NCBI GenBank assembly: GCA_947630475.1 | Contig: CANRHR010000005.1 | Location: forward strand, 1 to 64,000 | From: an uncultured Clostridia bacterium | GTDB taxonomy: Bacteria > Bacillota > Clostridia > Lachnospirales > CAG-274 | DNA: 64,000 nt | Direction of reading: 5' to 3' | Shown: in pieces, positions 50,568 through 60,148 of the stretch | Layout of the letters: each line of letters begins with the position of its first letter | Position numbering within the stretch: the first letter of the stretch is position 1 | Translations under genes and position numbers: made by a program | Notes under the pieces: generated by a model | Database searches by the model: none | Seen by the model: only the letters and a program-made list of their open reading frames with translations | Told to the model about the DNA's origin: nothing

Positions 50568-51782
50568 TTAATTTCCTATATAGCCTGCCGGATTTGTGTG
50601 TTTGCCGTTTATTCTTACCTCAAAATGCAGATGCACTCCTGTGGAGTAGCCTGTGGTACCTGCCTTTGAAATTACTTCGCCTCTTTTTACACTTTGTCCG
50701 ACACTTACAACAAGCTGAGAGTTATGAGCATAAAGAGTGCTTAAGCCGTTTCCGTGATCGATTATTACGCATTTGCCGTAACCGCCTTTGTTTCCCGCAA
50801 AAATTACGGTTCCGCTTTCTGCTGCGACAACATCTGTACCCATTGTCGCCTTTAGGTCAACTCCGGTATGAAATTCCTGCTTTCCGCTTATCGGATTTGT
50901 ACGATAGCCGTAAGGTGAATTATATTTATATCCTCTGTATGCAGGCACAGGATACTGTAATGATCCTCCGCTTGGCGCATACACCTTTCCGGCAGAGGAA
51001 GAAGCTGACGAAGATGCCGAACTTTTATTTGCAGCCTTAGCTGCCGCCGCTTTGGCTGCGGCTTCCTGCTGAACTTTAAGTATAAGGCTTGAAACCTCTT
51101 TGTCGGCTGCTTCAAGGTCTTTTAGCTGCTGAAGATAAGAAGCTTCATCTTTGGAAAGCTTTGTGACAAGCTCTTCTTTTGCTTTTATGTTGTTATCGAG
51201 AACCTGTTTTTTATTTTTTTCTTCCTCTGTTAAAAATTCGATATTTTGTTTTTCAACTTTTATTTCTTCCACCTTTTCACCTATAAGCGCTTCGGTTCTT
51301 TTATACTCTTGGAATATTGTGTTGTCGTGTTCTGCTATCTTGTTTATATATTCTATTCTTTTGAGCATATCCATAAAGCTTTCCGACTCAAGTATAACTT
51401 GAAGATAGCCTATAGAGCCGTTTTCATACATAACTTTAAGGCGATATTTAAGGCTGTCATATTGGTTTTCTCTTTTTTTTGTTGCATCGGCTAAAGCTGT
51501 TTCATTTTCGGTAAGGCGAATTTGCGTTTCGTTAAGCTGTTTTGTAAGCTTGTCAAGCTCATCCTGAACAGTGTTGAGCTGAGCGTCAAGTTCTTCAACC
51601 TGAGCAAGAACAGATTTTTTTTCACTCTGGGTTTTATCTAATGAGTTTTGGGTTTGACTTGTTTTATTTTTGATATTTTGCTTTTCTTTATTTAAATCGC
51701 TTAAAGATTTGGCTGCAAAAGCAGGCAAAACATTTGCTGCGGATATAAAGCATATCATAAATAAAGCCAATATTTTTTTCAT
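50568..51782 (-). CDS. Secreted M23 peptidoglycan endopeptidase with coiled coil (EnvC/CwlO-like partner of FtsEX)
   Basis: The 404-residue protein has a signal peptide (about 1-23), a long coiled coil (about 25-250), an Ala/Ser-rich linker, and a C-terminal LytM/M23 domain with the zinc motif EFHTGVDL and the catalytic HLHFEVRING. It sits directly downstream of ftsE-ftsX on the same strand, 12 bases after ftsX. In other bacteria FtsEX controls such coiled-coil hydrolases or activators (EnvC, PcsB, CwlO) across the membrane, so that role is likely here. The zinc and catalytic residues look intact, so it is probably an active hydrolase. Confidence 0.92.
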   Translation of the reverse strand: MKKILALFMICFISAANVLPAFAAKSLSDLNKEKQNIKNKTSQTQNSLDKTQSEKKSVLAQVEELDAQLNTVQDELDKLTKQLNETQIRLTENETALADATKKRENQYDSLKYRLKVMYENGSIGYLQVILESESFMDMLKRIEYINKIAEHDNTIFQEYKRTEALIGEKVEEIKVEKQNIEFLTEEEKNKKQVLDNNIKAKEELVTKLSKDEASYLQQLKDLEAADKEVSSLILKVQQEAAAKAAAAKAANKSSASSSASSSAGKVYAPSGGSLQYPVPAYRGYKYNSPYGYRTNPISGKQEFHTGVDLKATMGTDVVAAESGTVIFAGNKGGYGKCVIIDHGNGLSTLYAHNSQLVVSVGQSVKRGEVISKAGTTGYSTGVHLHFEVRINGKHTNPAGYIGN

Positions 51783-51794
51783 TGTAAATCTCTC

Positions 51795-52847
51795 CTAAAC
51801 ATTAAGATGCTTTCTTATAGATGTAATGCTGCCTAAAACACCAAGCGTCATGCCCAATATCAGGGCGGAAGGAATAATAAACGAAAATAAATCAAGCCAT
51901 GGTCTGAATTGAGCTATATTGGCTAAGAAAGACATTTTTTCGTTTATAATTTCAATAGACTGTGTGTAAGCTGCGCTGCATATAATACAGGGAATAAGCG
52001 CCCCTATCAGGCCTATTAAAATGCCTTCGACGATAAAAGGCCATCTTATAAACCAATCGGTGGCGCCGATATATTTCATAATATTTATTTCGTTTTTGCG
52101 TATAAACACAGTTAATTTAATTGTATTCATTATTATTACAACTGCAATAACGCCCATAATCAGTATTAATATTGCGCTTATTATTCTAAATGCTGTGCTT
52201 ATTGTCAGCAATATTTCAGCTTCTCTTTGGGCGTGTCGTATTTTTTCTATTCCGATAAAGCTGTAATCCGGGTTTTTAATATCCTCTTTGGATATAAGCT
52301 TGTCGGAGGGGGCGGTTGTGTCGCTTTCGGAGGTTTCGGAGGTTTCGGCTTGAGAATCATTTTTAAGTATGCCTCTTTGTGACAAAAGCTTTATTTCCAT
52401 ATCGGTTTGCAGTTGTTCGAGAAATTTTATTACATCTTTTTGAAATTTAATATCATCCAAGGCTATATCAAAGCTTCTGGGGAAAGGATTGTCCTTTTCA
52501 AGGCCCGTAAGTATGTCGTTTTCATCGCCCCAGCTTTCCTGCGCCCATTCAAGAGCATCTTGTTCGGATATATATTGTACATTTTTTATGTGCGGTATTT
52601 TTTTAATCTCCTGTTCAATTAAGCTGACCTCATCATCGGTTGCGCCGCTGCTTACAAAAACAGATATGCCGACGTTGTTTTCAACCTGTTCCAGCATATA
52701 ATCAAGATTTAAAACTATACACAGTGATACAATAAGAATAAATGAATTTGCGGCGACAGTAGCAATAGAAGCCAAACTCATCAGCCTGTTTTTAAGCAGA
52801 CTTTTTGTGCCTTGTTGTATATGATACTTAAGTGTCCTAATCTTCAT
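51795..52847 (-). CDS. ftsX: Cell division ABC transporter permease FtsX
   Basis: The 350-residue protein has the FtsX layout: one membrane helix at about 20-45, a large outside domain, and three more membrane helices after about 210. The N-terminal part reads YHIQQGTKSLLKNRLMSLASI and the outside domain YISEQDALEWAQESWGDEND-like. The outside loop is longer than in Bacillus because of a Ser/Thr/Glu insertion (ETSETSESDTTAPSD). FtsX with FtsE transmits ATP-driven shape changes to a peptidoglycan hydrolase outside. The start overlaps the end of ftsE by 11 bases. Confidence 0.94.
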   Translation of the reverse strand: MKIRTLKYHIQQGTKSLLKNRLMSLASIATVAANSFILIVSLCIVLNLDYMLEQVENNVGISVFVSSGATDDEVSLIEQEIKKIPHIKNVQYISEQDALEWAQESWGDENDILTGLEKDNPFPRSFDIALDDIKFQKDVIKFLEQLQTDMEIKLLSQRGILKNDSQAETSETSESDTTAPSDKLISKEDIKNPDYSFIGIEKIRHAQREAEILLTISTAFRIISAILILIMGVIAVVIIMNTIKLTVFIRKNEINIMKYIGATDWFIRWPFIVEGILIGLIGALIPCIICSAAYTQSIEIINEKMSFLANIAQFRPWLDLFSFIIPSALILGMTLGVLGSITSIRKHLNV

Positions 52848-53523
52848 CGCTGTACCCGCCTTCTTTTATATCTCTCAGTATTGTTCCTTTTTGAAGGGTA
52901 ATAACCCTCTGCTTCATTTCGTTTACTATATCTTTTGCGTGCGTAGCGATAACAACGGTTGTGCCCCTTAAATTAATGTCTTTTAAAAGACCCATAATTT
53001 CCCATGCCGTTTCCGGATCGAGATTACCCGTAGGCTCATCTGCCAAAAGTATAGGGGGGCGGTTTACCATAGCCCTTGCCAAGGCAACCCTTTGCTGTTC
53101 TCCGCCCGAAAGCTGATTGGGATAAGCCTTTATTTTTTTATTAAGCCCAACCATAGATAAGATTGTAGGAACAGAGCGCCTTATTGATTTTGGAGAAGCC
53201 TCAACAACCTGCATTGCAAAGGCAACGTTTTCATAAACGGTTTTGCTTGGCAGAAGCCTGAAATCTTGAAAAACAACGCCGATTTTTCGCCTTAGATAGG
53301 GTATTTCCTTTCGGCGGAGATTTGTTACATCGGTTGAATCTATTTTTATGCTGCCCTTTGACGGATCGGTTTCTTTAAGAAGCATTTTTATAAGAGTTGA
53401 TTTTCCGGAACCGCTTGAGCCTACTATAAAAACAAATTCGCCTTTTTCTATTTCCAGCGATATATCATTTAAAGCTACAGTTCCGTTTTCGTATATTTTT
53501 GAAACGTTTTTCAAACTTATCAC
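52837..53523 (-). CDS. ftsE: Cell division ATP-binding protein FtsE
   Basis: The 228-residue ABC ATPase has Walker [11 protein letters not shown] (about 36-45), the Q-loop [21 protein letters not shown], the signature [14 protein letters not shown] and Walker [13 protein letters not shown] with the switch His in VIATHAKD. The DFRLL after the Q-loop is typical of FtsE. It overlaps ftsX by 11 bases, consistent with coupled translation. Confidence 0.97.
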   Translation of the reverse strand: MISLKNVSKIYENGTVALNDISLEIEKGEFVFIVGSSGSGKSTLIKMLLKETDPSKGSIKIDSTDVTNLRRKEIPYLRRKIGVVFQDFRLLPSKTVYENVAFAMQVVEASPKSIRRSVPTILSMVGLNKKIKAYPNQLSGGEQQRVALARAMVNRPPILLADEPTGNLDPETAWEIMGLLKDINLRGTTVVIATHAKDIVNEMKQRVITLQKGTILRDIKEGGYSDED

Positions 53524-53629
53524 AGGAATACTTCCTTCCTTTTCGGATTCACAGGATTTTGCAGTCGGTTAGATATATTTTGCTTCAAGCCGATAAATAA
53601 GCATTGCCCCGTGAAATGTTAATTATACT

Positions 53630-54724
53630 TTAATAAACAAAATTGCTGTCTTTATGACTCATATACTTGCTGACCATAAGCATAATTTTGAAAATTATAG
53701 CATCGTCAAAATTTCTTAAATCAAGCCCCGTCATTTTTTGCAGCTTATCAAGGCGATATACCAATGTATTTCTGTGAATATAAAGCTGCCTTGACGTTTC
53801 CGAAACATTAAGATTGTTTTCAAAAAATTTATTTACGGTAATCAGTGTTTCTTCATCAAACTGATCTATTGAAAGGCCATGCAGAACCTCGTTTATAAAC
53901 ATACGGCAAAGCGTTGCGGGAAGCTGATATATAAGCCTGCCTATGCCAAGCTGCTCATAGTTTACAACCCTTTTGCTTTCTTCAAAAATTTTTCCTACCT
54001 CAAGAGCCATTTTAGCTTCTTTGTATGAGGCCGAAACATTTTTAAGATCCTGCACTACGGTACCTATAGCTACATAAACATTGCTCATGGCTTCGGCGGT
54101 CAGGGTGTCGTATATTGATTTTGCTATATCTTCTATTTCTGTTCTTTCATCTTTCTTTTTAAGCTCTTTTACCAATATAATGCTTTTTTCATCAACTGCT
54201 GTGACAAAATCTTTGCCCTTAAGCGGAAATATGTTCCTAACAATCTCAACTACGTTTAATTCTTTGTCTATTTCCGTTTCTATCAAATAAACCACTCGTC
54301 TTACATTATTTTCTATATGAAGCTTTTTTGCTCTGGAATAAATATCTACAAGCAAAAGATTATCCAAAAGAAGATTTTTGATAAAATTATCTCTGTCATA
54401 TCTTTCTTTGTAGGCAACCAAAAGATTTTGTATCTGGAAAGCTGTTATCTTGCCTATTCTGTAAGTTTCTTCGTCCTCACCCTTTGTAAGCACAATATAT
54501 TCTGTTGAATTGTTGTCAAAAACTTTAAAATACTGATAACCCTGTATAAGCTGATTTTCAGCCGGAGAGTTTATAAAAAATTCAACACTGTCAATAGTTG
54601 TGTTAAGCATATGTTCTTCGGTTGTGGCAACTACCTTGCCTTCCCTTTCTATTATGCTGAATTCACGCCTTGTAATGTTTTTCAAGCCGTCTATTGTGTT
54701 TTGAAGAATTTGGTTGGAAATCAT
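53630..54724 (-). CDS. CdaR/PucR-type transcriptional regulator
   Basis: The 364-residue protein has an N-terminal sugar-diacid recognition-like region (about 1-130), a GGDEF-like middle domain (about 140-280, as in CdaR), and a C-terminal PucR helix-turn-helix (about 300-355) with NNLNVSETSRQLYIHRNTLVYRLDKL. CdaR-type proteins regulate the use of sugar acids such as glucarate in several bacteria. Here it lies upstream of ftsE in the same direction with a 106-base gap, so the target is unclear. GGAGTT precedes the ATG. Confidence 0.85.
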   Translation of the reverse strand: MISNQILQNTIDGLKNITRREFSIIEREGKVVATTEEHMLNTTIDSVEFFINSPAENQLIQGYQYFKVFDNNSTEYIVLTKGEDEETYRIGKITAFQIQNLLVAYKERYDRDNFIKNLLLDNLLLVDIYSRAKKLHIENNVRRVVYLIETEIDKELNVVEIVRNIFPLKGKDFVTAVDEKSIILVKELKKKDERTEIEDIAKSIYDTLTAEAMSNVYVAIGTVVQDLKNVSASYKEAKMALEVGKIFEESKRVVNYEQLGIGRLIYQLPATLCRMFINEVLHGLSIDQFDEETLITVNKFFENNLNVSETSRQLYIHRNTLVYRLDKLQKMTGLDLRNFDDAIIFKIMLMVSKYMSHKDSNFVY

Positions 54725-54752
54725 AAAAACAACTCCTTTGCATTGATTTTAA

Positions 54753-54796
54753 CTGACCAAACAAGCCTTTTCGGCGGCTGTTTGCTTTATAGTCAG
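54753..54796. other. Imperfect long hairpin upstream of the regulator
   Basis: CTGAC-AAACA-GCC pairs with GGC-TGTTT-GTCAG with small bulges. It lies 28 bases upstream of the regulator start and could be an operator or a leader structure. The gap 54725-55048 otherwise holds the zapA promoter candidate and AT-rich sequence. Confidence 0.35.
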
Positions 54797-54977
54797 CAAA
54801 ATATAATTTGCGCCGAATATTGAAAATTAGCTGCTGTTTAAAGATATACAATATAATCTTATAACAAATTTTAAAAAAAAGAAAGAGTTTTTATGACAAA
54901 ACGTTTTAAAAATTTTTAAAAATTGCCTTTAATATCCTAAAAAAGCTTTTTTTTGCCAAAATATAGGCTTAAACTAC

Positions 54978-55006
54978 TTTAAAAACAGTAAAAACTATGG
55001 TATAAT
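54978..55006 (+). promoter_or_regulatory. Possible promoter of the zapA operon
   Basis: TATAAT (55001-55006) lies 43 bases before ATG 55049. The -35 region at the 17-base spacing is TTTAAA, a weak match. Confidence 0.4.
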
Positions 55007-55048
55007 TATAAAAAAATTATGGCAATAATTAATTGGGAGTGTTCATTT

Positions 55049-56371
55049 ATGTCTGCTAAAAAAGAACAAATCGATGTTGTTATAGATAATAAGAATTATA
55101 AGCTTTCGGGTGTCGAAAATGAAAAATATATAAGAAGCATCGCAGAGTATACAGATAAAAAAATAAAAGAAATATCTGATTCCGCTGTTGGCATTATGAA
55201 AAATTCATCGGCTTTTCTTGTGTTGGTTGCGATGAATATTGCTGATGATTTTTTTAAAGAAAAGGATTCGGCGAAGATAAGGCTTAAAAAGGCGGCTGAA
55301 AGCTTAAATGCCGAAATTGACAGGCTTAAATTGGAAAACGGCGCCGTATGCAGCGAGCTTGAGGGGGTAAAGCAGGAGCTTATGGCGCTTAAAAACGAAA
55401 ATGAAAAAATAAGCCTTGAGCTTACAAATATAATGCAAGAAAACGAAAAAATAAACACAGGGCTTACAAATACAGGCGAGGAAAACGAAAGAATAAAAGC
55501 GGAGCTTGAAAACATAAAACAAGAAAACGAGAGAATAAAAGCGGAGCTTGAAAATACAAAACAAGAAAACGAAAAAATAAAAGCGGAGCTTGAAAATACA
55601 AAACAAGAGAACGAGATAATAAAAACAGAGCTTGAAAATACAAAACAAGAGAACGAAAGGATAAATACAGGGCTTACAAATACAGGCGAAGAGAACGAAA
55701 GGATAAAAGCGGAGTTTACAAACACAAAACAAGAAAACGAAAGAATAAAAGCGGAGTTTACAAACACAAAACAAGAAAACGAGAGAATAAAAACAGAGCT
55801 TGAAAACATAAAAGAAGAAAGAAGAAAAATAAATGCAGAGCTTTCGAAAACAAGGCAGGAAAACAAAAAGATAAGCTCAGAGCTTTTTGAAGCAGGCGGA
55901 AGAGTTGAAAAGCTGAAAGCAGAGTTTGAAGAGGCTAAGATAAATACAGCCTCCGAAAACGATAAGGCGGTTAAAGAGGCTGAAAATTACAAAAGAGAAT
56001 ATGAAAGAATTAAAGGGCAGATGACGGAGGTTAAGCTGGAGCTTAACAGATCAAAATCACAGCTTGGCTCCGCAAAGCATGAAATAGAAAAGCATAAAAA
56101 TGAGAACGCTCAGCTAAAAACAGCTTTTAATACCGTAAAAAATGAGATTGAAACATTAAAGGCTGATTTTGAAAGGATAAAGAATGAACAGAGCGATGTG
56201 GATTATGAAAAGCTTCTGAGTCTTCAGGATGAGCTTGACAGCGCAAAACAGGAAGCTCAAAGATATAAGGAGGCGGCTGAAAAAAGCGCTTATGAGGCGG
56301 CGGCTGCCACAAATGAAGCGGACAGAGCAAAAAAGGAGCTTTCCGAATATATAGAAACCTTTGGCGGGTGA
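55049..56371 (+). CDS. zapA: ZapA-like division protein with a long repetitive coiled coil
   Basis: ATG 55049 is chosen because TTGGGAGTG precedes it; an upstream in-frame ATG has no ribosome binding site. Residues about 4-85 are a ZapA domain (IDVVIDNKNYKLSGVENEKYI, RSIAEYTDKKIKEI, ALVAMNIAD-type helix). Normal ZapA is about 85-100 residues; this protein is 441 because of a continuous coiled coil from about 85 to the end. Its middle consists of near-identical 14-residue units (ENERIKAELENTKQ), each two heptads. ZapA bundles FtsZ filaments. It starts an operon with a U32 peptidase, a SEDS protein and a PBP. Confidence 0.85.
   Translation: MSAKKEQIDVVIDNKNYKLSGVENEKYIRSIAEYTDKKIKEISDSAVGIMKNSSAFLVLVAMNIADDFFKEKDSAKIRLKKAAESLNAEIDRLKLENGAVCSELEGVKQELMALKNENEKISLELTNIMQENEKINTGLTNTGEENERIKAELENIKQENERIKAELENTKQENEKIKAELENTKQENEIIKTELENTKQENERINTGLTNTGEENERIKAEFTNTKQENERIKAEFTNTKQENERIKTELENIKEERRKINAELSKTRQENKKISSELFEAGGRVEKLKAEFEEAKINTASENDKAVKEAENYKREYERIKGQMTEVKLELNRSKSQLGSAKHEIEKHKNENAQLKTAFNTVKNEIETLKADFERIKNEQSDVDYEKLLSLQDELDSAKQEAQRYKEAAEKSAYEAAAATNEADRAKKELSEYIETFGG
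55437..55830 (+). repeat. In-frame tandem 42-bp repeats in zapA
   Basis: About nine units of 42 bases, each encoding ENERIKAELENTKQ or close variants (GLTNTGEENERI, AEFTNTKQENERI). The DNA of adjacent units is nearly identical, for example AAAGCGGAGCTTGAAAATAC, so copy number may vary between strains. Confidence 0.85.
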
Positions 56372-56375
56372 TCTG

Positions 56376-58781
56376 ATGACGGATAAAAATATAAAAAAAG
56401 CCGAGCTTCTCTCACCGGCAGGCGATATGCAATCGCTTAAAGCCGCAGTAAATGCCGGCTGCGATGCCGTTTATTTTGGCGGGCAAAGCTTTAATGCAAG
56501 ACGAGGCGCATTAAATTTTTCCGATGATGAGATAAAAGATGCCATAGATTACTGTCATCTTAGAGGAGTAAGGGCAAACATAGCGCTTAATATATTGTAT
56601 AAAGATTCTGAAATTGATGATGTCATGTCATTTGTTTCAATGTTATACAGGCTTGGCGCCGATGCTCTTATTATTCAGGATATAGGTATTTTTTCGCTTA
56701 TAAAATATAATTTTCCTAAGTTTAAGCTTTATGCAAGCACTCAAATGACCGCTCACAATAAAAATGCGGCGGAGTTTTTGACAAATATTGGCTTTGACAG
56801 GGTAGTTTTAAGCAGAGAACTTAGCCTTTGTGAAATAAAATATATAAAAGAACACACAAATACAGAGCTTGAAACATTTATACATGGTGCGGTTTGCGTA
56901 AGTTACTCCGGGCGATGTCTTATGAGTTCCGTTATAGGCGGCAGAAGCGCCAACAGAGGATTGTGCGCTCAGCCGTGCCGTCTTAAATACAAGCTCTTTG
57001 CGCCGGATAACGGGTTTGTAAAAGACGGCTGTCTGCTTTCGCCTAAAGATATGTCTGCTTTGCCGATTTTGAATGAATTATGCGAAGCCGGAATTAGCAG
57101 CTTTAAAATAGAAGGAAGAATGAAAAGCCCCGAATATGTTGCCGTTGCAACCTCTGTTTACAGAAAATATCTCGATAAAGTATACAGCGGTTCTTTTGAT
57201 ATAGACAGCGATGACCAAAAGGCTCTTCTTCAAATCTTCAACAGGGGCGGAAGCTTTGAAACAGGCTATTATCACAACTATGCAGGCTCTGATATGCTTA
57301 GCTCTTCACCCAAAAGCAGCGGAAGAAAAATAGGGATTGTAGAGGATTTTAATAAAAAAACAGGCAAATGCATAATAAAGCTTTACGATGATGTTTTTTG
57401 TGGCGACGGCATAGAAATTTTTACACGCTCAGAGCCTCATTCAGGCTCGAATATCTGTAAAAATGCATCTAAAGGAGAAAAAATAACCATTAAAATATCG
57501 GGTAATATAAATAAAGGCGACTTGGTTTATAAAAGCTTTGATAAAACCCTTAACGATTCTCTGAAGCGGTTTTTAAAAAAGGATAAAAGGCAATTAACAA
57601 TAGACGCTGAGTTAAAGGCGGTTTTAGGAGAAAAGTTTAAAATATGTTTTTCATTCGGCTCGGCTGAAAGGCTTATAATTGAAGAGGATATTATTCAAAA
57701 GGCTGAAAATGCGCCGCTCACAAAGGAAAATCTTTTGCTTAGGCTTTCAAAAACAGGCGACAGCACGTTTAAATTTAATTTTGTTAAAAGCGAAGTTGGA
57801 GATGATATATATATTCCCATTAAGCAGATTAATGAAATAAAAAGAAAAGCCGTAAATGAGCTTGCCGACAAGCTGATTAAATATTACAGAAGAGAAAATA
57901 TACAATATCATTACAATGCTTCTGAGCCCAAAAAAGCCGAAAGCAGGCTTTCTGTTTTGGTAAACAGCTTTGGACAGCTTGAGCAGTGCCTTAAATTTGA
58001 TGTAAAGCGTATTTATATCGAATATAAAGATGAATTTTTGGGTGAGCTTGATAATATAATAAAAAAATGTCACAAAAAAAATATAGAAATTTATGCAGCT
58101 TTGCCTTGGATTGAACGTGATATTTACAAAAACGATACAAAAAAAGCGTTCGATTTGATGGAAGATTCGCTTCTTGACGGCTATCTTATAAGAAATTACG
58201 GGCAGTTGAATACAAAAAAAAGTACAGCGGCTGATTTTACTTTTAATATATTTAATTCGGCATCCTGCGCTTATCTTGGCAAATTTTTCGATACGCTTTG
58301 TCTTTCGCCGGAGCTTAGCGTAAAGGAGCTTAAAAATATGGCGGCTGATAAAACCGAAATTTTTGTATACGGCAGGCTTCCTCTTATGACGACTCATCAA
58401 TGCCCGGTGGGGATTCACTGCGCAGCAAAAAAAAGCGGGGCATACTGCAGCCTTAAAAATAAAAGCAAAGGTTATTATATTAAAGACAGAAAGAATATAA
58501 GCTTTCCTCTTGCGACCGACTGCAAAAGCTGTGAATGTATAATATTAAACAGTGCGGCTGTTTTTGTTTTAAAAAAATTTGATGAAATTAAACAGCTTGG
58601 CGCCGAATTTTTTAGGCTTAATTTGACTGATGAGGACGATAAGCTTTCCGAGGAGCTTATATATTCCCATTTATATATGCTCTCACATGATAAGCCCGAT
58701 TTAAGGACGCAGGAGCTTATAAATAAATTTTCCGCAGAAAAAGATGCCACAAACGGTCACTTTTTCAGAGGAGTATTGTAG
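56376..58781 (+). CDS. U32 family peptidase / RlhA-like protein with DUF3656 region
   Basis: ATG 56376 starts five bases after the zapA stop, behind GGGTGAT. The product is about 801 residues. The N-terminal U32 domain carries AELLSPAGDMQSLKAAVNAG, YFGGQSFNARRGALNF, ETFIHGAVCVSYSGRCLMSS and the cysteine-bearing GRSANRGLCAQPCRLKY; KIEGRMKSPEYVA follows. The second half (DUF3656-like) has a further Cys cluster near the end (QCPVGIHCAAKKSGAYCSL, TDCKSCECIIL). In E. coli the U32 protein with DUF3656, RlhA, hydroxylates 23S rRNA; others are annotated as collagenases. An RNA-modification role is plausible, not shown. Confidence 0.88.
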   Translation: MTDKNIKKAELLSPAGDMQSLKAAVNAGCDAVYFGGQSFNARRGALNFSDDEIKDAIDYCHLRGVRANIALNILYKDSEIDDVMSFVSMLYRLGADALIIQDIGIFSLIKYNFPKFKLYASTQMTAHNKNAAEFLTNIGFDRVVLSRELSLCEIKYIKEHTNTELETFIHGAVCVSYSGRCLMSSVIGGRSANRGLCAQPCRLKYKLFAPDNGFVKDGCLLSPKDMSALPILNELCEAGISSFKIEGRMKSPEYVAVATSVYRKYLDKVYSGSFDIDSDDQKALLQIFNRGGSFETGYYHNYAGSDMLSSSPKSSGRKIGIVEDFNKKTGKCIIKLYDDVFCGDGIEIFTRSEPHSGSNICKNASKGEKITIKISGNINKGDLVYKSFDKTLNDSLKRFLKKDKRQLTIDAELKAVLGEKFKICFSFGSAERLIIEEDIIQKAENAPLTKENLLLRLSKTGDSTFKFNFVKSEVGDDIYIPIKQINEIKRKAVNELADKLIKYYRRENIQYHYNASEPKKAESRLSVLVNSFGQLEQCLKFDVKRIYIEYKDEFLGELDNIIKKCHKKNIEIYAALPWIERDIYKNDTKKAFDLMEDSLLDGYLIRNYGQLNTKKSTAADFTFNIFNSASCAYLGKFFDTLCLSPELSVKELKNMAADKTEIFVYGRLPLMTTHQCPVGIHCAAKKSGAYCSLKNKSKGYYIKDRKNISFPLATDCKSCECIILNSAAVFVLKKFDEIKQLGAEFFRLNLTDEDDKLSEELIYSHLYMLSHDKPDLRTQELINKFSAEKDATNGHFFRGVL

Positions 58782-58789
58782 GTGATTAT

Positions 58790-60145
58790 ATGTTTGAGGC
58801 AGTGGTTTTGATATGCCGATATCTTTTTGTGTTTTATATGTTTTATTTTTTGCTTCAGGCGGGAAAGTGTGTTTTAAGCCCGTATAATATACATCATATA
58901 AACATTTCTTGGGCATACTCAAAGCAAAGAATGACAATAGTGTTTTTTCATCTTACGGCAATGCTTATAATAGGCTTTAAGCCGGAAACGGGAATGTTTG
59001 ATATATATACGGTTATTTTAGGCTCGGCTGGGCTTATTCTTTTGATAGGCGGAAACATTATTTTATCTTTTATTTATAAAAACGGTTCAAAGCTGCTTTT
59101 TAACTGTACGTTTTTTGTAATGGATATTGGCTTTATAATGCTTTTAAGGCTTAATACGGCTCTTGCGCAAAGGCAGATCATATGGCTTATAACAGGCTTT
59201 GTGGCTACAATGCTTATTCCGCCGATTTTGAGGGTTCTTCCAAGGCTTGATAAGCTTAAATATTTATATCTTGCCTTGGGATTTTCACTTTTGGCGGCAA
59301 CGCTTATTTTTGGCGATGTTCAGGGCGGCGCTCAAAACTGGATCAAGATAAAGGGATTTAGCTTTCAGCCGGCGGAGCTTGTTAAGCTTTTGTTTGTGTT
59401 TTATCTTGCCAGCGAATTTTCTCAAAAGCCTTCATCATTTAAAGAGCTTATTTTTCCGTCGGCGGCATCGGCTGTTTTTGTTATATGCCTTGTTATGCAG
59501 ACAGACCTCGGAAGCGCTTTGATATTTTTTATGAGTTATTTGATTATGATATATATTGCAACGGGAAACGGCTTTATTTTTGCCGGCCTTTCAATTTTTG
59601 CCTTTGCGGCGTCTATGCTTGCATATAAATTTTTTTCGCACGTACGGACAAGGGTTGAAATATGGCTTGACCCATGGTCTGATATTTCGGGCAAGGGATA
59701 TCAGATTACACAGTCGCTTTTTGCCATAGGCACATGGGGAATTTTTGGAAGCGGCCTTACAAGAGGTTATGCGGAAAATATTCCGGTTGTTGAAAGAGAT
59801 TTTATTTTTGCCGCGGTATGCGAGGAATTTGGAATAATTTTTTCCGTAGGCTTTATATTTGTATTTATATTTATATTTTTCTGCGGGGCAAAAGCTGCCC
59901 TTAGAAATTACAACAGATTTTTATCTCTTGTTGCATCGGGGCTTACCGGTCTTTTGTGTTTTCAGAGCTTTCTTATAATCGGCGGGGTTACAAAGCTTAT
60001 ACCGCTTACGGGAGTAACGCTGCCGTTTGTAAGCTACGGCGGCACATCTATAGTTATAAGCTTTGTATCGATAGGAATAATACAGTGGATTTATGCAATG
60101 AACACACTGAGAGAGCAGCAGGAGTTTTTTGACAGGAGGACATAG
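58790..60145 (+). CDS. SEDS family peptidoglycan polymerase (FtsW/RodA/SpoVE)
   Basis: The 451-residue protein has about ten membrane helices and the SEDS motifs: GGAQNWIKIKGFSFQPAELVKL, the loop with LDPWSDISGKGYQITQSLFA, FGSGLTRGYAENIPVVERDFIFA and the C-terminal PLTGVTLPFVSYGGTS. SEDS proteins are glycosyltransferases that polymerise lipid II together with a class B PBP, and the PBP gene follows four bases later. The N-terminus is longer than in typical FtsW or RodA by about 90 residues with extra helices. A GTAGGTGAT site precedes ATG 58790. Confidence 0.94.
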   Translation: MFEAVVLICRYLFVFYMFYFLLQAGKCVLSPYNIHHINISWAYSKQRMTIVFFHLTAMLIIGFKPETGMFDIYTVILGSAGLILLIGGNIILSFIYKNGSKLLFNCTFFVMDIGFIMLLRLNTALAQRQIIWLITGFVATMLIPPILRVLPRLDKLKYLYLALGFSLLAATLIFGDVQGGAQNWIKIKGFSFQPAELVKLLFVFYLASEFSQKPSSFKELIFPSAASAVFVICLVMQTDLGSALIFFMSYLIMIYIATGNGFIFAGLSIFAFAASMLAYKFFSHVRTRVEIWLDPWSDISGKGYQITQSLFAIGTWGIFGSGLTRGYAENIPVVERDFIFAAVCEEFGIIFSVGFIFVFIFIFFCGAKAALRNYNRFLSLVASGLTGLLCFQSFLIIGGVTKLIPLTGVTLPFVSYGGTSIVISFVSIGIIQWIYAMNTLREQQEFFDRRT

Positions 60146-60148
60146 GCT

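Noticed and set aside
55437-55830. Regular 42-bp repeats, and a long open frame on the opposite strand (55096-55866)
   Set aside because: The repeats are in frame within zapA and give perfect heptads. The antisense frame is a by-product of the repeat, with a Phe/Ser/Cys-rich product and no ribosome binding site.
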